Assembly: GCA_034620365.1 (NCBI GenBank)
Contig: JAQGEQ010000189.1
Span: 62,001-126,000, forward strand
DNA length: 64,000 nucleotides
Origin: Pegea sp. RAD2-039
Lineage: Eukaryota > Chordata > Thaliacea > Salpida > Salpidae
Direction: 5' to 3'
Below, piece by piece: positions 45,225 through 57,798 of this stretch. The notes under the pieces were generated by a model. The model did no database searches, was not told the origin of the DNA, and saw only the letters and a program-made list of their open reading frames with translations. The stretch's first letter is position 1. Each line of letters begins with the position of its first letter. The translations under genes and the position numbers were made by a program.

Positions 45225-45775
45225 TTGTTGATGGTAATCTAGTCAGGGTTTGGTTCATAATATCAGCTCCATACCCAGTAGCTCCTTCTACTACTAACTG
45301 AGGTTTTAGTTGGCGACATTTTAATCAAAATGATTTAACTCCTAAAAATTTACTATCCAAAGATCAATTATAGTGTTGCCCACAGCAGCTTTTTATTGGC
45401 TCTTTTCTTTGTTTACACCACAGGTGTGAAATAAGTGAATGAAACTCATAAACGTTCGATCCCCTTAACTCTTATTAATCTGAATCATACCTGTGGTGTA
45501 AAGGAAGAAAAGACCCAATAAACGCTTTCTAGGCAACACTATAATTGATCTTTGGATAGTAAATTTTTAAGAGTTGAACCACTTTACCTAAAATGTCGCC
45601 AAATAAAGCCGCAGTTAGTAGTAGAAGGAACTGCTGGATATGGAGTGGATATTATGAACCAAAACCCTGACTAGATTACCATCAATCAAACATTGATTGA
45701 AAAATAACTTATATCATTTACTGGAAGCAGTTAAAAGTTTTTAAGTGCTGTGTATAGGTACAAATAAAAAACTAC
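45225..45775. repeat. Large palindrome made of two P exons and R modules
   Basis: Left arm (P exon minus, 45,225-45,400, then R) and right arm (R inverted, then P exon plus, 45,540-45,770) face each other around a spacer of about 60 bp (TTTACACCACAGGT at 45,413 versus ACCTGTGGTGTAAA at 45,488). It could form a long hairpin. Right-arm P frame reads AAVSSRRNCWIW in the alternate frame and VVEGTAGYGVDIMNQ in the main frame. Confidence 0.65.
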
Positions 45776-45847
45776 TAAATGTTGATTCTACGAATAATCT
45801 TTTCTTAAATAAAGAAAGATATTTTAGATTTAATATTCAAATAATCC

Positions 45848-47166
45848 GTTGAAACTTGTTCAACTACAAAAATTAACAACAATATTTTAAATGAACAATT
45901 TTAGGGCTGATTTTTTCCTTTATATAACTTTCTATTAGTTTAGTGTTTGTGGTGTAAATTTGCTAATAAATTATTCATCATATAAAATTTTATATGTTGA
46001 CTCCTGTTAGTTACTTTTTACTAAAAATTTTTTATCTAAATTATCAAAATAAGAATTTTCTAGCAAATTTATGATAAGTGTAAATGGATAAGAGATGGGA
46101 AATTATTTGGTTTAATATAATTGAAGAGATGGGAAAATAGCAAGATGAAACAACTTTGAGACAAGCAGTTAGAGAGTTTGAAGATAAAATAACAAGATGA
46201 TAAGATTAAATTTGAATCTTTAAACCAAGAGATATTTATAGTACTAATAAAGGCGCTAAATAAACTTCGCAACAAATTTACGTATGCGGTGAAATTTTAC
46301 TAGATTTAGCCTCCTGCTTTACTACTTGTTCGTCAACCAAACAAACAACTAGTGTAGCAACACCCAACAAAATGGCCTTTTTTTAAAGTTTCTAATTAAA
46401 ATAAATAATAATTCAAAACATTTCAACAGTTACTTAGTAAGCAGCTTTCAATTCATTCATAATTTAAAAATGGAATTAATGAAAAATTACGCAACGCAAA
46501 CTTTCTCATAACTATACGGTAAGTTTTTCAAATAATTCTTTGACAATACCTTAAATTTTATTAGTATTAGTCAATATAAAGTGATTACAATTCAAACCTG
46601 TTTCAATCCAATAATCTTCTAAATCATGCAAAATTGTATTGAATATTTACATCAATAACTGGTATTTAGATCTTAAATAACTATAATTATACAAATATTA
46701 TTATACTAAAAATAGATAAGAAGCTGTGGTGTTTGAACTGCATATCAGAAGTGTATTTTACCGCATACGTAAATGTGTTGCTAAATTATTTTAGTTCCTT
46801 TCTTAATATTATAAATCTCTTGATTTAAACATTCAAATATAATTTTATTTTCTTGTTATTTTGATCTTCAAATTCTTTAACCACTTGTCTCAAAGTTGCA
46901 TTATTCCGATATTTTCCTATCTCTTCAATTATGTTAAATCATAAATTTATTATAAAAATATTTTTAGAAAATTTAAATAAAAACGTTTAAGTAAAAAGTA
47001 GCTAGCAGAAATCAATTCAGAAAATTTTTTTTGACGAAATAATTTATTAGCAAATTTACACCACAAACACTAAACTAATAAAAATTTATATAATGAAACA
47101 AATCAGCGTGAAAGCATCTTCATCACTTAAATAAGAATTAATTTTTAGAGTTGAATAAGGTTCAAC
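45848..47166. mobile_element. E9: convergent-cassette element without RAD54 exon
   Basis: Plus cassette 45,848-45,977 (ends TTATTCATCA), K module 46,060-46,285 with a 30-bp internal duplication (GAGATGGGAAA twice), RAD54 stub 46,309-46,326, M module 46,365-46,520, a Q exon scrap near 46,590-46,625, K minus 46,755-46,925, minus cassette 47,035-47,166. Confidence 0.5.
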
Positions 47167-47239
47167 AGACTATCTCAAAATTAAACTTAAATTATCTTCC
47201 TTTATTTGTTAGAAAGGATTATCCATCAAATCAACACTT

Positions 47240-49785
47240 GTTAGTATTTTATTTGTGCTTTTACACAGAACTATAAAACTTCTATCTGCTTCCAGCAAAA
47301 TAGTGAAATTTTTAAAACAATTTTTCATTCAATGTTTTATTGATGTTAATCTAGTCAGGGTTTGCTTCTTAATATCGTTTCAATACACAACAGCTTCTTC
47401 TACTTCTACTAACTGAGGTTTTAGTTGGCGACATTTTAGGTAAAATGATTTAACTTTTAAATATTAATTTAAAAATTTAAACAAATTTTTCATAATAATA
47501 ATTAGTAAAGACAAAACTAATAATGGGTTTACAAACAGTTAATTAAAAAGCTTATCTCTAATTTTAAGGTTGCTGGTTCTCAAAATTTGATAATCAGTCT
47601 CTAGGCTCTCTTGAAATACTTTTAGTAAAAATAAATTAACATAAACCGGTCACGCACAGTGAAGCACCTATATGAGTAGTAAATGAAAGTTTGTTTGAAA
47701 ACGGTTGCTGATATTTTTATTAATAACTTTTCGATTTTCAAAATTATAAACACTAGTAAGTAAATACAAACACCAACAATTTGGTATAAGTTTGATAGTT
47801 TATAGCTACTAAACATCTAAGACTACGTTTTATAAACAAACGTCCACAATTCTATCAAAGTAAGTAATTACTTGCGTGCCGCTAGCAGCAAAGTTGGTTT
47901 GTAAAGACAAGTTTTTCTATAGTTGATGGTACTTAGCTTAAAGAATACTCTAAAAGAATATTTGTTTGTTTCTGCATTAGCGATATCGTCCGTTTTTTCT
48001 CATTTATTTATGATTTTAGAATATAAAAAAGAGATTATAAATAAACTTATTTCAATGAGTATAATCCTGGTGACATTTGGCTGACTGCTAGTTGTAAAGA
48101 AATTTTTTTGTCGAGTCTAACAACAACTGTTAGTAAGCTACAACTTTTACGTTAAATCTACTAATATGTTGATGATTAATTCTAGAATGTATAAAAAAGT
48201 GCAAAGTACGCCAGAAGAAGAAAGGTTATTGTTGTAAAACCAAAACATGTGAACTCAGTAAAACAAAACAAGAGGTTTAGATATCGTTTTGTATCTTCAT
48301 TATAACCTACCACGATTGTTGAGTTTGTTGAAGAAATAAAACATATGAACTGCTGTACAAAGTAAGTTAAGTTGTAATTGATCTTTTGTTTGCTTCCATA
48401 CTAACTTATTTGATTAGTGGATGAAAATATGTATTAATTACAAACAGAATTCTGACCTATTCCATTTCATCTTCTATTTATGTTCTTGATTACAATTTGG
48501 AAGAATGTACCAGCCAAGTTACCAATTAAGAAACTGGAAGTACGTGTACAGAAGATAATGTATCAGTAGTTGGTTCAATCGTCAAAATTTTTAATTAGAT
48601 TGAATAATAAATTTAAAAGTTGAAATAATTTTCTTTTTTAAATAAGAAATAAATCTGTTGGATTATTAACTTCGTTTAAAAGTAGTTTTTATGTTTTGTT
48701 TAAAAATATCAAACAAGAAATAGATAGAATACTAAACATGACTTCATGATGAATAGAGTTATAAACCTTGTTTTCTATAACTATTAGTGGCTTTGATGTT
48801 ATTTTTTCTTACCAAAAGTGAATTAGAAATGATTACATTAAGTCAGTTACCCAATTATTTTTGCTTTAATAAGTTGTTTTTTATCTGTATACGGTAGAAA
48901 ACTACAAGCTAAAAACTGATATAAAAGTAAATTACAAAAATATAATAAGGAAAATAATAACTTTGTTGAAAAAGTAAAATATTAAAATGATGAAATTAAA
49001 ACTCAATATTGTCATCTTATTTCATAATACTTTAGTTTGAAAAAATACTTAAATTTATTACTGAAACATTTTTCACTTTTTTTAAACGTAATTTGAATTT
49101 ATATCTAAATAATAATCTTATATATACCTTAATTTAATTTATACATATAATAATCATAAATAAAATTTGACTATTTACTAATAAGCTTTTTTCGTTGTTC
49201 CATGTTCTATTTGAAGACTTAATAGTAATAGTGAAGTCGATTACTGAATTTTCTAACAATTTTAAACTAGGTGATATATCTTTTTAGACACTTTAATTTT
49301 TCAATCAAAATAATTGTTGACTTTTTATATATTATTGAGGCCAATTACAATTAATTAATGTTTGAGTATTTGTAAGGTAGTTAAAAACTGAATAACTGTT
49401 TATAATTTTTTTTTTATATTTTATGAATTTTCACGAATATAAGGCTTCCAAATTAATATAATTTCAACATAAGTAAATCATATAAAAGATAAACTTTTAA
49501 TTTACATTTTCTTACGCATCCAAAAGTAAAAACTCGAATCAGAAAGTTTATAATTATCTTCTCTTTCAGCAAAAAAATATATTCTGAATATTGTTTGACT
49601 TATTTTAAGGTATAAAAGCCAATATTGTTAATTTAATAAAAAGAAATTCAGAGAAATCAAAATGTTGTTGAATAGAAATTAATTGCTTTAATTTTCTTTA
49701 ATTTAAATTTAACATCATGTATTATTATCAAGGTATATTGTATAGTGTGGTATTAAATATTTTAATTTATATTTAACATCATGTA
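47240..49785 (-). repeat. Block D, copy 3 (inverted)
   Basis: Here the exon-like readings are on the plus strand: GDIWLTASCKE at 48,069-48,102, KCKVRQKKKGYCCKTK from about 48,199, and a piece behind AAACAG at 48,448 that hits TAA after CTSQVTN. The SIVDGT piece has TAG (GGTACTTAG) near 47,935. P relic on minus at 47,280-47,450. Degraded like the others. Confidence 0.65.
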
Positions 49786-49848
49786 TTAGTCTTCATTTAC
49801 AGATAGTTTTTTGATGGCATCTTTATTGATACTGTTAACTTTGTTGGC
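49786..49848 (-). pseudogene. A exon copy
   Basis: Acceptor CAG at 49,849-49,851. Reads ANKVNSIKKDAIKK then LSVNED and stop. Adjacent to block D as in the other copies. Confidence 0.5.
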
Positions 49849-49849
49849 C

Positions 49850-50618
49850 TGCATTGAACAATTTACTACTTAACTGGTTTGCTGTAAACAGTTTGAATAT
49901 TTTTATTCAAAATTTTTATTACATTTACGCTTTGTTTTTAAAAAAAATAATGTAATAATTATTCTTTTATGTAAACGCTAGATTAAAAGCAGCAGAGTTA
50001 CAAACATTAAATTATTTCGTAATATTTTCTTCTTTATTTAAACTTTTAATAAAAATGGTAATTAGTTTGACTAATTTAACAACAGAAGCTGTATAAAAAG
50101 CTACTAAAAAGAAAAATTGGTTGATAATTAAGTAAACTTGTTTATAAAGTATAAAAATTAAGTATTATAAAAATTGGTTTTATAAAAAGTATACAGAAAC
50201 AAATGAATGAAACTCATAACCGTTTGAACTCCTTAACTGTTAATAGTCTGAATCATACCTGTGGTGTAAAGGAAGAAAAGAGCCAATAAAAAGCTGCTGT
50301 GGGCAACACTATAATTGATCTTTGGATAGTAAATTCTTAGGAAGTAAATCAGTTTACCTAAAATGTCGCCAACTAAAACCTTAGTTAGTAGTAGAAGGAG
50401 CTGCTGGATATGGAGTGGATATTATGAACTAAACCCTGACTAGATTACCATCAACAAAACATTGATAAAAAAAATAACTTAAATTATTTGCTGGAAGCAT
50501 TTAAGAGTTTTAAAGTTCTGTGTAAAATCACAAATAAAAAAACTACTAAATGTTAACTCTACGAATAATCCTTTCTAAAATAAAGAAAGATATTTTAGAT
50601 TTAATATTCAAATAGTCC
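49850..50618 (+). other. Filler, inverted R module, P exon
   Basis: AT-rich filler to 50,190, R module inverted 50,190-50,300, P exon plus 50,330-50,540 (VVEGAAGYGVDIMN, then a shift), then cassette leader. Confidence 0.45.
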
Positions 50619-52147
50619 GTTGAAACTTGTTCAACTCCAAAAATTGAAGAATCTACGACATAATAAGTCTGAATTTCCCATGCTGATCTTTTCTTTATAT
50701 AAATTTCTATTAGTTTAGTGTTTGTGTTGTAAATTTGTTAATAAATTATTTTGTCAAAAAGAATTTTCTGAATTGACATTTGATACAATTGAATGGATAA
50801 ACTTATATTTGAATCTTTAAATAATGAGATGTTTATATTACTAAGAAAGGCACTATAATAACTTAGCAACAAATTTACGTATGCGGTAAAATTTTACTAG
50901 ATTTAGCTTCCTGCTTTACTACTTGTTCGTCAACCAAACAAACAACTAGCGTAGCAATACCCAACATAATGGACTTTTTAAAAAGTTACTTTACTTTTAT
51001 TGTTAATTTTTTAATATTAGTCAATATAAGGTGATTACACCCTTTCAATTTCAAAGTTAAAAGCTTTTAAAAAAAGATATTGTAAGGAACGCTTGGAAAA
51101 ACTTATAGAAGAAAATTTAAATAGAATTTTGTAATATTATTCAAAGAAATTTTATTTCGTATTAAACATAATTTCAAAATTACAAATAATTATTGAAATT
51201 TAAGTCATTTCAAAATAAACTTTTGAAATTTTAAGTAAAAAAAATAAATAAATTTTTAATGGTAATTCATTTATAAAAACATTTCATAAATTCAACTTAC
51301 AAAAACTGTAAATAATTAATATAAATTATAATATCTAATATTTCAAATCAAAAACCTATTAAAATGAAAAAGATATTTAAATTGTAGAATTGAAAAGAAC
51401 TGAAAAAGTAAAATATCAGGAAGAACATAAAAGTTAAAAAATATTTGACTTTAAATAAAAATATATCCTGTTTGTCTGCATAAAAAAAGATTTAATTTGA
51501 AATTATTATATTAAAACTGTTCTTTAAAAGAACTGTTAAAAAAACATTTAGAATTGAGAAAATAAATTATTTGGTCAATTTTGGTCTTTCTCTAGAACTG
51601 CGCATAATCTTTTTAAAGCTTCCAAATAAAAAACAGAAATTTTCAAAGTCATCTTTCACATCATTTTACCAGATAAATCGGGCTGAAAAAAATTGTTAAA
51701 ACAAAGTTCCCAGACCGGGAATATCAAAAGTGTATTTTACCGCATACGTAAATGTGCTGCTAAATTATTTTAGTGCCTTTCTTATAAATATAAATCTCTT
51801 GATTTAAAATTTCAAATATAATTTTATCATCTTGTTATTTTGATCTTCAAACTGTCTAACCTCTAGTCTCAAAGTTGCATCATTCTGATATTTTCCCATC
51901 TCTTCAATTATATTAAATCATAAATTTATTGTAAAAATATTTTTAGATAATTTAGATAAAAACGTTTAAGTAAAAAGTAGCTAGCAGAAATCAATTCAGA
52001 AAATTTTTTTTGACGAAATAATTTTTTAGCAAATTTACACCACAAACACTAAACTAGTAAAACTTACATAAAGAAACAAATCATCGTAAAATTGTTTATG
52101 AGCCACATTGTGAACTATTAAATTTTTGGAGTTGAACAAGTTTCAAC
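50619..52147. mobile_element. E10: convergent-cassette element, mostly deleted interior
   Basis: Plus cassette 50,619-50,753 (GTTTGTGTTG variant), partial K 50,795-50,885, RAD54 motif-V stub 50,908-50,925, M module nearly all lost, filler, a 25-bp RAD54 exon scrap at 51,658-51,682 plus tRNA-Glu stub at 51,706-51,722, K minus 51,790-51,905, minus cassette 52,014-52,147. Confidence 0.5.
51658..51722 (-). pseudogene. RAD54 exon start and tRNA-Glu stub
   Basis: Only PDLSGKM of the exon remains, followed on the upstream side by a tRNA stub ATTCCCGGTCTGGGAA that is cleaner than in E1. The deletion endpoint lies within the exon. Confidence 0.8.
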
Positions 52148-52149
52148 AA

Positions 52150-52980
52150 GCTATTTCAAAATTAAACATAAAATAATTTCCTTTGTTTAAATAAAGGATT
52201 ATTTGCTGTATTAACATTTAATAGTCTTTATTTTGTTCATTTACACAACTTTTAACAATAAAATAATGTTTCCTTTAAATTTTTAATTTTTAGTAAAAGT
52301 TAAAATTAGTTTGATTAACTTAACAGCAAAATTAAAGTTGAATAAAAAATTTATATCTGTAAAAATTATTTCAAATGGTTTATGTGGAAAGAAAAATATT
52401 TTGTATTCTATGAAATTACAATTTAGATTTTTCATAAAAACAAAAGAATTTAATTTTAGGATCAACATGTTATTTACTAAAACTAGATTCACAAAATTAT
52501 TGCTGGTTTTTCTGCAATCGGTTTCCTAAAAAGATAATTTTAAGTTTTTAAATTATGTTTTCTCTTATGTTGAAACTTTTGATACAAATAAAAGTTTGTT
52601 TTAATAAGTTAAGTAAAAATCGAAGTTAAATAAAACGTTTTAAATCTGAAAAACTTATTTCAAATCATTTAAATGAATATAATATTTTATCTTCTTGTGT
52701 ATATATATGACAATTTAGTAAGTTCTTAAAAATAAATTAAAATGGTTTTTTCTTTGTCTTAAAGCAATCAAATTAGTTTCAATCCAATCATCTTCTAAAT
52801 CCTGCAAAATTTTATTAAATAATTACATCAGAAACTGGTATTTAGATCTTAATTAACTATAATTATGCTGGAAACAATTAAAATCAGAACAAACTTTTTT
52901 AGATAGAAGAAAAAATAGAAATATAATTTTTCACTTACTGTATCAGATTCTGAAAATATCAAAGTGTCTTCAGCTTTTTA
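52150..52980 (-). pseudogene. Q gene fragments
   Basis: ETDC exon relic near 52,480-52,530 and WIETGL exon near 52,690-52,800 on the minus strand; exon 1 truncated and fused to the R module at about 52,975, the same fusion as at 11,985. The open frames 52,283-52,529 on both strands are intron-derived. Confidence 0.45.
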
Positions 52981-53194
52981 TTGGCTCTTATCTTCCTTTA
53001 CACCACAGGTATGATTCAGACTATTAACAGTTAAGGGGTTCAAACGGTTATGAGGTTCATTCACTTATTTCAAAATACTTTTTTATAAAAACAATTTTTA
53101 TATTATATAAACAAATTTACTTCATAATCTACCGACCAATTTCTCTGTTAGTAGCTTTTTTCGAATCTTCAAATGATTATTTTTTTAATTTCAG

Positions 53195-53488
53195 ACTCCA
53201 TCTTTCAAAACTTTCTTTTTTCCACATCAATTTGAATTTCTTTTTCAAAAATCTCCCAGTGATCAGTTGTTGTCCTATCTCCATCAGTGGTTGTATTTCT
53301 CAATCAAGTCTTATAAACATCCTCATACAACAGATAAATATGAAACGCCGATGTGTCTTGAAAGATGCATAGATGATGATCAACATTCAGATGACTACAA
53401 TACAAATTTGGATTTAGAAACAGCTCTTGAAGTGTGCTTACATAAAACAGGAAAAAATTTAATTACAAGAATTACTCACACTACTTAG
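53195..53488 (+). pseudogene. B exon, open copy (97 codons)
   Basis: Follows a good acceptor TTTAATTTCAG (53,191-53,194) and is open for 97 codons to TAG: TPSFKTFFFPHQFEFLF, SDQLLSYLHQWLYFS, YETPMCLERCIDDDQ, NLDLETALEVCLHKT, ITRITHTT. No long hydrophobic segment, no cysteine motif. A helical repeat protein is possible but I cannot name the family. Other copies at 32,574 (nonsense) and 43,869 (truncated). It could still be coding if its other exons lie outside these modules. Confidence 0.55.
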
Positions 53489-53489
53489 C

Positions 53490-54035
53490 TAAATGGATAA
53501 AACCAAAATTATCGTTTATCATGAAAACTGATTATTTCTATTTCTTCTTTTATCTAAAGTTTAATTTAATTTGGTTGTAAGTTTTAGACTAAAGTATTTA
53601 TTATAATATAGAATTGATTATTTAAGATCTAAATACCAGTTACTGATGTAATTATTTAATAAAATTTTGCAGGATTTAGAAGATTATTGGATTGAAACTG
53701 GTTTGATTGCTTTCAGACAAAGAGTAAACCATTTTAATTTCTTTTCAAGAACTTACTAAACTCTCAGATTTATATACAAGAAGATAAAATAGTTTATTTA
53801 TTTAAAAGATTTGAAATAATTTGTACAGATCTTACTTTTTTATTTAACTTTAATTTTGTTGTTAAATCAATCAAACTAATTTTAATTTTTATTAAAAATT
53901 TAAAAATTTAAAGGAAATATTATTTTATTGTTAAATGCTGTGTAAAAACGTACAAATTAAGAAGTTCCAAATATTTATTCAGGGAATATTCATTTCTTAA
54001 AACTAAAAAGAGATAATTTAGGTTCAATCTTGAAT
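53490..54035 (+). pseudogene. Q exon 2 relic and cassette leader
   Basis: Acceptor TTTTGCAG, then 53,673-53,759 reads DLEDYWIETGLIAFRQRVN, then a frameshifted end and TAA. The preceding intron matches that of the Q copies (TATTTCTATTTCTTC), so B and Q were joined within that intron. Confidence 0.45.
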
Positions 54036-54041
54036 TTGTTT

Positions 54042-54645
54042 GTTGAAACTTGTTCAATCTCAAAAATTAAATGAAAAAATCTTCAATAATACCTTTACGC
54101 AGATTTTTTAGTCTATTAAAATTTCTACTAGTTCAGTGTTTGTGGTGTAGATTTGCTAATAGATTTTCATCAAAAAAATAAATAAAAATAAATTGTGTTG
54201 TTCGAACTGCATATCAGAACTGTATTTTACCGCATATGTAAATGTGTTGCTAAATTATTATAGTGTCCTTCTTAATACTGTAAACATCTCTTGATTTAAA
54301 GATTCAAATATAATTTTATCTTCATGTTATTTAGATCTTCAAGCTCTTTAACCGCTTGTCTCAAAGTTGCTTCATCTTGCTATTTTCCAATCTTTTATCC
54401 ATTTATATTATATCAAATATTTTCTGAAAAAATAGTATTTAGATAATTTAAATAAAAACTTTTATGTAAAAAGTAGCTAACAGGAGTCAATTCAGAAAAT
54501 ATTTTTATAACGAAATGATTTATCAGCAAATTTACACCGCAAACACTAAACTAATCGAAATTTATATAAAGGAACAAATCAGCGTAAAATTGTATTTCAT
54601 ATGAGTAGCTATTACTATAACTTTTAGAGTTGAACAAGTTTCAAC
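54042..54645. mobile_element. E11: compact inverted cassette pair
   Basis: Plus cassette 54,042-54,170, K module minus 54,285-54,405, minus cassette 54,511-54,645. Close copy of E8; GTTCAGTG replaces GTTTAGTG in the plus cassette. Confidence 0.55.
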
Positions 54646-54649
54646 AGAC

Positions 54650-55340
54650 TATTTCAATAATTATTCTAGCTTTCTTCTTTAATTCGATAGCAAAGATTAT
54701 TTGGTGAATCAAAATGTAGTAGTTTTCAATTTGTACCTTTACACAGAACTTTAAAACTTTTAACTGTTTCCAGTAATTGATTGAAATGTTTTAAACATTT
54801 TTTTAATCAATATTTTGTTGATGGTAATCTAGTCAGAGTTTGGTTCATAATTTTGACTCCAAATACAACACCTCAATAATAATAATTCAAAAATATTATC
54901 AATATTACTGCTAATATTGATGAAACCATTACTATCTTCATTAAACTAAAATGTTTGAAATTTAACAAGTATCAGTCAAAGAAAACCAAAATTTTGAACT
55001 TAAAACCTTTAAATCTGCTTGAAAAGGTTTTGAATAAAGTTATAAAAAAAAAATTGAAATATTTTTAGTAATCAGAAACAGAATAAGATAAGCCTTAAAA
55101 TTAGAAATTAATGAAATAGATTGTCTCAATAATACAAAGATATCTACTTCATATAAAATATATGTAATTATTAAACCTATAAATCTTTGTAAAAGTCACT
55201 TAAAAATATCTTAAATTGAATAAAATCAGAGAATTCAAGAAAACAATTTCTACGTTTCCATTTAATTTCCTAGAAAGAAAAAGTTTCAAATAAAAGTAAA
55301 AATATTTGGAATAAATAACAAATTTGAGATGATCTCTCGT
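54650..55340. other. P-exon relic and tRNA-pair leader
   Basis: P relic minus at 54,740-54,850, then AT-rich leader shared with 3,900-4,404. No gene. Confidence 0.45.
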
Positions 55341-55414
55341 GGCCGGTTAGCTCAGTTGGTTAGAGCGTCGTGCTAATAACGCGAATGTCGCGGGTTCGAT
55401 CCCCGTACTGGCCA
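55341..55414 (+). tRNA. tRNA-Ile(AAU), intact
   Basis: 74 nt, all four stems pair (GGCCGGT/ACTGGCC with one G-T), anticodon AAT, T-arm GCGGGTTCGATCCCCGT. Best of the three copies. Confidence 0.95.
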
Positions 55415-55423
55415 TGTCCTGTG

Positions 55424-55495
55424 TCCTCGTTAGTATAGTGGTGAGTATCCCCGCCTGTCACGCGGGAGACCGGGGTTTGATTCCCAGACGGGGAG
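55424..55495 (+). tRNA. tRNA-Asp(GUC), T-arm mutated
   Basis: Same TTTGATT and CCCAG changes as the copy at 4,488, so these two units share a more recent ancestor than the 35,090 copy. Confidence 0.85.
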
Positions 55496-56288
55496 TTTAT
55501 TTTGTCAACTTAAAATTTCATCATTTATGAAATTTTTCTGAGAATAAAAACATTTTTTGTAGCAATTTTTGGGGTGAGCACTTACATGGTTGCCTTCAAG
55601 AAATAAATCTAACTTTCAGCATTTTGTGGTTGGTAAGTTAACAGCTTACCAAGTCAATCAGAAAACAATTTTGCCAACTTTCACTTTATAATGTTATCCG
55701 CAACATATACATCCCATCCTAAGCAAATCTTTATTGCCATGAAATATTTTCCCATCTTTTACCTTTTTTGATTTTTAGTAAATGTTGGTGACGTGATCTT
55801 TACTTCTTTCAATTATATTTTAATTAGCTATGGCCTATTTTTCTACAAACTTATTTCAGTAGAAGCAAAATATTTATCAATATGAACTAAGCTGTGTTTA
55901 CTTAGTATCTGTATTATCTTTTTTATTAATAGTAAAGATATTTTTTAGAATATTTTATTTGATTTTTAGTTATTTTATTGATGTATTTGTGGATTATTTT
56001 AATTCTTTTAAAAAATTTTTTATATTTTACTTCAAATACTTATTTATTGTATTTCCTTCTTATAATTTGTTAATAACTCTTGTTGTTTTAGTGGATTTAA
56101 TTATAAACAATTTACTTTTATGGGAAACCTACAATTTGCAATAACTACAAATTTAATTCGTATAACTGCTTTATAGATATAGAAATTTTGTTGATGATTT
56201 GTTAAACCTTTTTATCAATAAGATTAAAGTCAAAGCACGTACCATCTTTGTATGACATGAGCAAATGACGAATTTAATTTTAAATGAG
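55496..56288 (+). other. Spacer between tRNA pair and LRR fragment
   Basis: Copy of 4,560-5,353. Frames here are AT-driven; the frame at 4,857 in the other copy meets a stop here. Confidence 0.5.
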
Positions 56289-56784
56289 GATTACACACTT
56301 CCTTAAGATATTTGTATCTTAATAACAATGTAATTCAAGATATAGGTAGTTCAACAATGTGTTTCCTTCCCAGTTTCTTCAGTTCAATAAATCTTGAACA
56401 AGTTAATATTTCTAATAATAAACTGAAGCATCTCTCTAATGAAATCAATTGTTTGAGCACCGAAGAATAACTACCTATTCTAATTAACTAAAATATTTGC
56501 CACCCGGCATATTGAATTTATTGATTCTGAAATTGTGTAGTTTTTTAAAAATCCTTTATACGAGTTTGGCAACCAGCCAATCAATGTCCAAGTATATCAT
56601 GATGACATCTTTGTATGACATGAGCCATAACGTAGCTTACAGGAACAGTTTGTTGTCTGCTAAGATACCTGTACTCTTGAAATTACTTAATTGTGTGGAT
56701 GAAAAAGAGATTCGTTCGTGTGGTGACAAGATTTTTACAGAATCACGAATAGCAATTGTGCAAGTAACTAGACGAGGATCATGA
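56289..56784 (+). pseudogene. LRR gene fragment
   Basis: AG acceptor (ATGAG) at 56,287-56,288. Reads VNISNNKLKHLSNEI to a stop at 56,468-56,470; PPGILNLLILKL resumes at 56,497 and runs 95 codons to 56,784. Very close to the 5,354 copy with scattered substitutions. Confidence 0.7.
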
Positions 56785-57798
56785 AAGCAGCCAAAATCAG
56801 GTTTTATCCCAGAAAACTTTCCTGTTAAAGCTGAATCCAGCTCTAAGCGATGTTTACTGAAGTAATTGCAAGAAATAACACAAAATAAATATCTTGAAGT
56901 CTAATAATTCATAACAAGAATGTTTCTATTTGCAAATTGAGAAAATCGATTGTAATTTTTTTACGTATATTTTCTTGTCTTACGTTAATTATACTTTTTT
57001 TTGAAAGAAATCTCAATTTCTTTGGTGGATTATTTGATTATAAAATCTATTCTCTTCTAGAACAATCAAAATTTATATTTTACAAACTGCTAAGTTTATT
57101 TTTTGTGTTGAAGATTAAATATTTTCCAGTGAATTAAGGTTAGACAGATTTAAACAACTTAAACAGATTTGCTTGAACAAATTATTGACAACATTATCTA
57201 ATACACTATCATTATTTTCAAATAGTTTACAAAAACTACAATTCATTTTCAGATCAATAACCTCAATACTGTATAGACGAATTTTTTTTTAATATTATTT
57301 ATAGAATTTTATTACTTTCATTGCTATCTCTTTTTGTATCAGTGATTTCAAAAACCCCATAAACAAATTCCTGTGTATCAAAAAAATCACATTAACTTTT
57401 GTTATGTTTCATAAAGCTTTCTTGTGAAAGATAAATTATGAGTCATAAGAGGGATGTTAGATATTTTGTTATCAATATTTAGTGACACTTTGTCTGTTTA
57501 CTTTATTTCTTCAGGTTTTATGAAATATCTAAATAGTTATTATATAGAATAGATAATAGTTTTTTTTCACTTAAAATACTTTTTAATTATCTAACTTTTT
57601 TATTTAACTTTAATTTTTGTTAAATCAATCAAACTAACTTTAATTTTTTATTAAAAATTTTAAAATTTAAAGAAAATATTAATTGATTTTTAAATGTTGT
57701 GTAAACGTACAAATTAAAAACTACTGAATGTTGATTCAGCAAATAATCCTTTCTTTTAAACAAAAGAAGATAATTTTTATTCAATCTTGAATTAGTTT
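56785..57798. other. AT-rich repeat and cassette leader
   Basis: Copy of 5,850-6,836. GTCATAAGAGGGATG at about 57,441 marks the switch to sequence resembling 25,345-28,700. No gene. Confidence 0.5.

Noticed and set aside
52283-52529. Overlapping open frames on both strands in the Q region
   Set aside because: They cover intron sequence between Q exons, with VNINLILNLISFVFMK recurring only because the intron is repeated.
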